NCBI GenBank assembly: GCA_014380825.1
Contig: JACMJD010000554.1
Coordinates: 1-6,525 of the forward strand
Length of the DNA stretch: 6,525 nucleotides
From: Phycisphaerae bacterium
GTDB taxonomy: Bacteria > Planctomycetota > Phycisphaerae > Tepidisphaerales > Tepidisphaeraceae
Direction of reading: 5' to 3'
The notes under the pieces are model-generated. The model searched no databases. It saw only the letters and a program-made list of their open reading frames with translations, and was not told the DNA's origin. Position numbers and translations under genes: made by a program. Within the stretch, counting starts at the first letter, position 1; each line of letters begins with the position of its first letter. This document shows positions 5,320-6,525 of the stretch, one piece after another.

Positions 5320-6525
5320 ATGGCACAAGTCGTTCTGGAAAAAGTATCTAAGATCTATCCCGGCAACGTCAAAGCCGTCGACGCGATCGATCTGTCGATC
5401 CGCGACCAGGAATTCGTCGTTCTCGTCGGCCCGTCCGGGTGCGGCAAGAGCACGACGCTGCGCATGGTGGCCGGGCTTGAAGAGATCTCCGACGGCACGA
5501 TTCGGATTGGCGATCGGATCGTCAACAACGTGCCGCCTAAGGATCGCGACATCGCGATGGTGTTTCAGAACTACGCTCTGTATCCGCACATGTCGGTGTA
5601 CAAGAACATGGCGTTTGGTCTGAAGCTGCGCGGGATGCCGAAAAAGCAAATCAACGAACGCGTCATGGACGCGGCCAAGATCCTCGATATCACGCACCTG
5701 CTGGAACGAAAGCCCAAGGCCCTGTCAGGTGGTCAGCGCCAGCGCGTGGCGGTAGGCCGGGCGATCGTCCGCGAGCCGGCGGCGTTTTTGTTTGATGAGC
5801 CGTTGTCGAACCTTGATGCGAAGTTGCGCGTGACGACTCGCGCAGAATTGAAACGCCTGCATCATCGATTAAAGACGACCACCATCTACGTCACGCACGA
5901 TCAGGAAGAAGCGATGACGCTCGGCGATCGCATCGTCGTGATGCGGGATGGGCTCATTCAACAAGCCGACACGCCTTTGGTGACCTATAATTATCCGACG
6001 AATCGGTTCGTCGCCGGGTTCATCGGCATGCCGCCGATGAACTTTTTTGACGGCACGATCAAGATGGTGGGCGGGCAGATGGTGTTCGAGGAAGGCAAAC
6101 TCGCTCACGCCCGTGCAGCGGCCGGGGAATTGCCGGGTTCGTCAAACGCAGCAGGAAACGGCAAGCCGCGATCGGACGAGCCGGTCGTGATGGTGGGTGA
6201 ATTGACCTTGCCGGGCAACGGGTTTACCCTACCTTTGTCGAAACTTGAGCCGTCAATCGCCGAAAGGCTTGCTGGACAGGTCGGCAGGCACGTGGTTCTG
6301 GGGATTCGTCCCGAGCACTTCCACTTGCAACCAGCCGGCGACCATACGGCCCCGTTGAACGTCAGAGTGAGCGTCACCGAACCGCTGGGAAATGACATGG
6401 ACGTTTACATGAGCACAACTTTGCACGACCACGTGGTCGGCCGAGTCGAAGCGCCGAGCGCCAATGTTGCGGCCAGCGGTCTGGCGATGAACTCGCAGAT
6501 AACCGTGTATGTGGACCTGCGGAAA
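5320..6525 (+). CDS. ABC sugar-importer ATPase, MalK/UgpC/MsmK type, 3' end beyond window
   Basis: 402 codons are open from ATG 5320 to the last base; the stop lies outside. This is the cytoplasmic ATPase of a CUT1-type carbohydrate or glycerol-phosphate importer. The nucleotide-binding domain is complete: Walker [10 protein letters not shown] (37-45), Q-loop Gln83 in [12 protein letters not shown], signature LSGGQ (135-139), Walker B FLFDEP (156-161, Glu160), D-loop SNLDA and H-loop His193 in THDQEEAM. The C-terminal OB/TOBE regulatory domain follows, with GIRPEHF (328-334). Between about residues 260 and 300 there is an Ala/Gly/Ser-rich stretch that looks like an insertion relative to ordinary MalK/UgpC, which would put GIRPEH roughly 30 residues later than usual. 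These ATPases are often shared among several importers, which fits a lone gene with its own promoter and no permease or binding-protein gene in the window. The transported sugar is unknown. No ribosome site is visible. Confidence 0.93.
   Translation, partial: MAQVVLEKVSKIYPGNVKAVDAIDLSIRDQEFVVLVGPSGCGKSTTLRMVAGLEEISDGTIRIGDRIVNNVPPKDRDIAMVFQNYALYPHMSVYKNMAFGLKLRGMPKKQINERVMDAAKILDITHLLERKPKALSGGQRQRVAVGRAIVREPAAFLFDEPLSNLDAKLRVTTRAELKRLHHRLKTTTIYVTHDQEEAMTLGDRIVVMRDGLIQQADTPLVTYNYPTNRFVAGFIGMPPMNFFDGTIKMVGGQMVFEEGKLAHARAAAGELPGSSNAAGNGKPRSDEPVVMVGELTLPGNGFTLPLSKLEPSIAERLAGQVGRHVVLGIRPEHFHLQPAGDHTAPLNVRVSVTEPLGNDMDVYMSTTLHDHVVGRVEAPSANVAASGLAMNSQITVYVDLRK

Noticed and set aside
5221..5697. Minus-strand open frame opposite the start of the ABC ATPase
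   Set aside because: It lies antisense to the Walker A region and the promoter of a clear ATPase gene, and its translation resembles no family I know.

Overview
This 6.5 kb window is high-GC bacterial chromosomal DNA with genes packed on both strands. The best guess for the host is a planctomycete, probably class Phycisphaerae. That is inferred from a PEP-CTERM sorted exoprotein, the style of the RibF, NrnA and UgpC/MalK-like proteins, and an intergenic repeat built on the motif ATTCGTG. No rRNA or other marker gene is present to confirm it. There is no sign of a mobile element, CRISPR array, phage or defence locus.

Layout. Positions 1-243 hold the C-terminal end of a PfkB-family sugar kinase. 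Positions 332-1066 encode a small secreted protein with a C-terminal PEP-CTERM anchor. It converges on a gene at 1154-1939 (minus strand) for an exported dienelactone hydrolase-type alpha/beta hydrolase, and a symmetric hairpin at 1091-1126 can terminate both. Only 17 bp upstream of the hydrolase, a divergent gene at 1957-3144 encodes a lipoprotein of the endonuclease/exonuclease/phosphatase (EEP) fold. Its stop overlaps the start of ribF (3141-4106), which makes FMN and FAD. A 138-bp gap follows, filled by a long imperfect palindrome made of 10-bp ATTCGTG units. Then come a DHH-family NrnA-like phosphoesterase (4245-5252) and, behind its own promoter, a MalK/UgpC-type sugar-importer ATPase that runs off the window (5320-6525).

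How the genes relate. The EEP lipoprotein and ribF look like one translationally coupled unit. ribF and the nrnA-like gene resemble remains of the common bacterial neighbourhood that links rbfA, nrnA, truB and ribF; truB and rbfA are not here. The sugar kinase and the sugar-importer ATPase fit a heterotroph that takes up carbohydrates, but nothing ties those two genes together directly.

No wholly new system is evident. The most notable points are the hairpin repeat between ribF and nrnA, a clear promoter placed so close to the ABC ATPase start that its mRNA should be leaderless, an extra low-complexity segment in that ATPase's regulatory domain, and the coupling of an exported EEP phosphoesterase with ribF.
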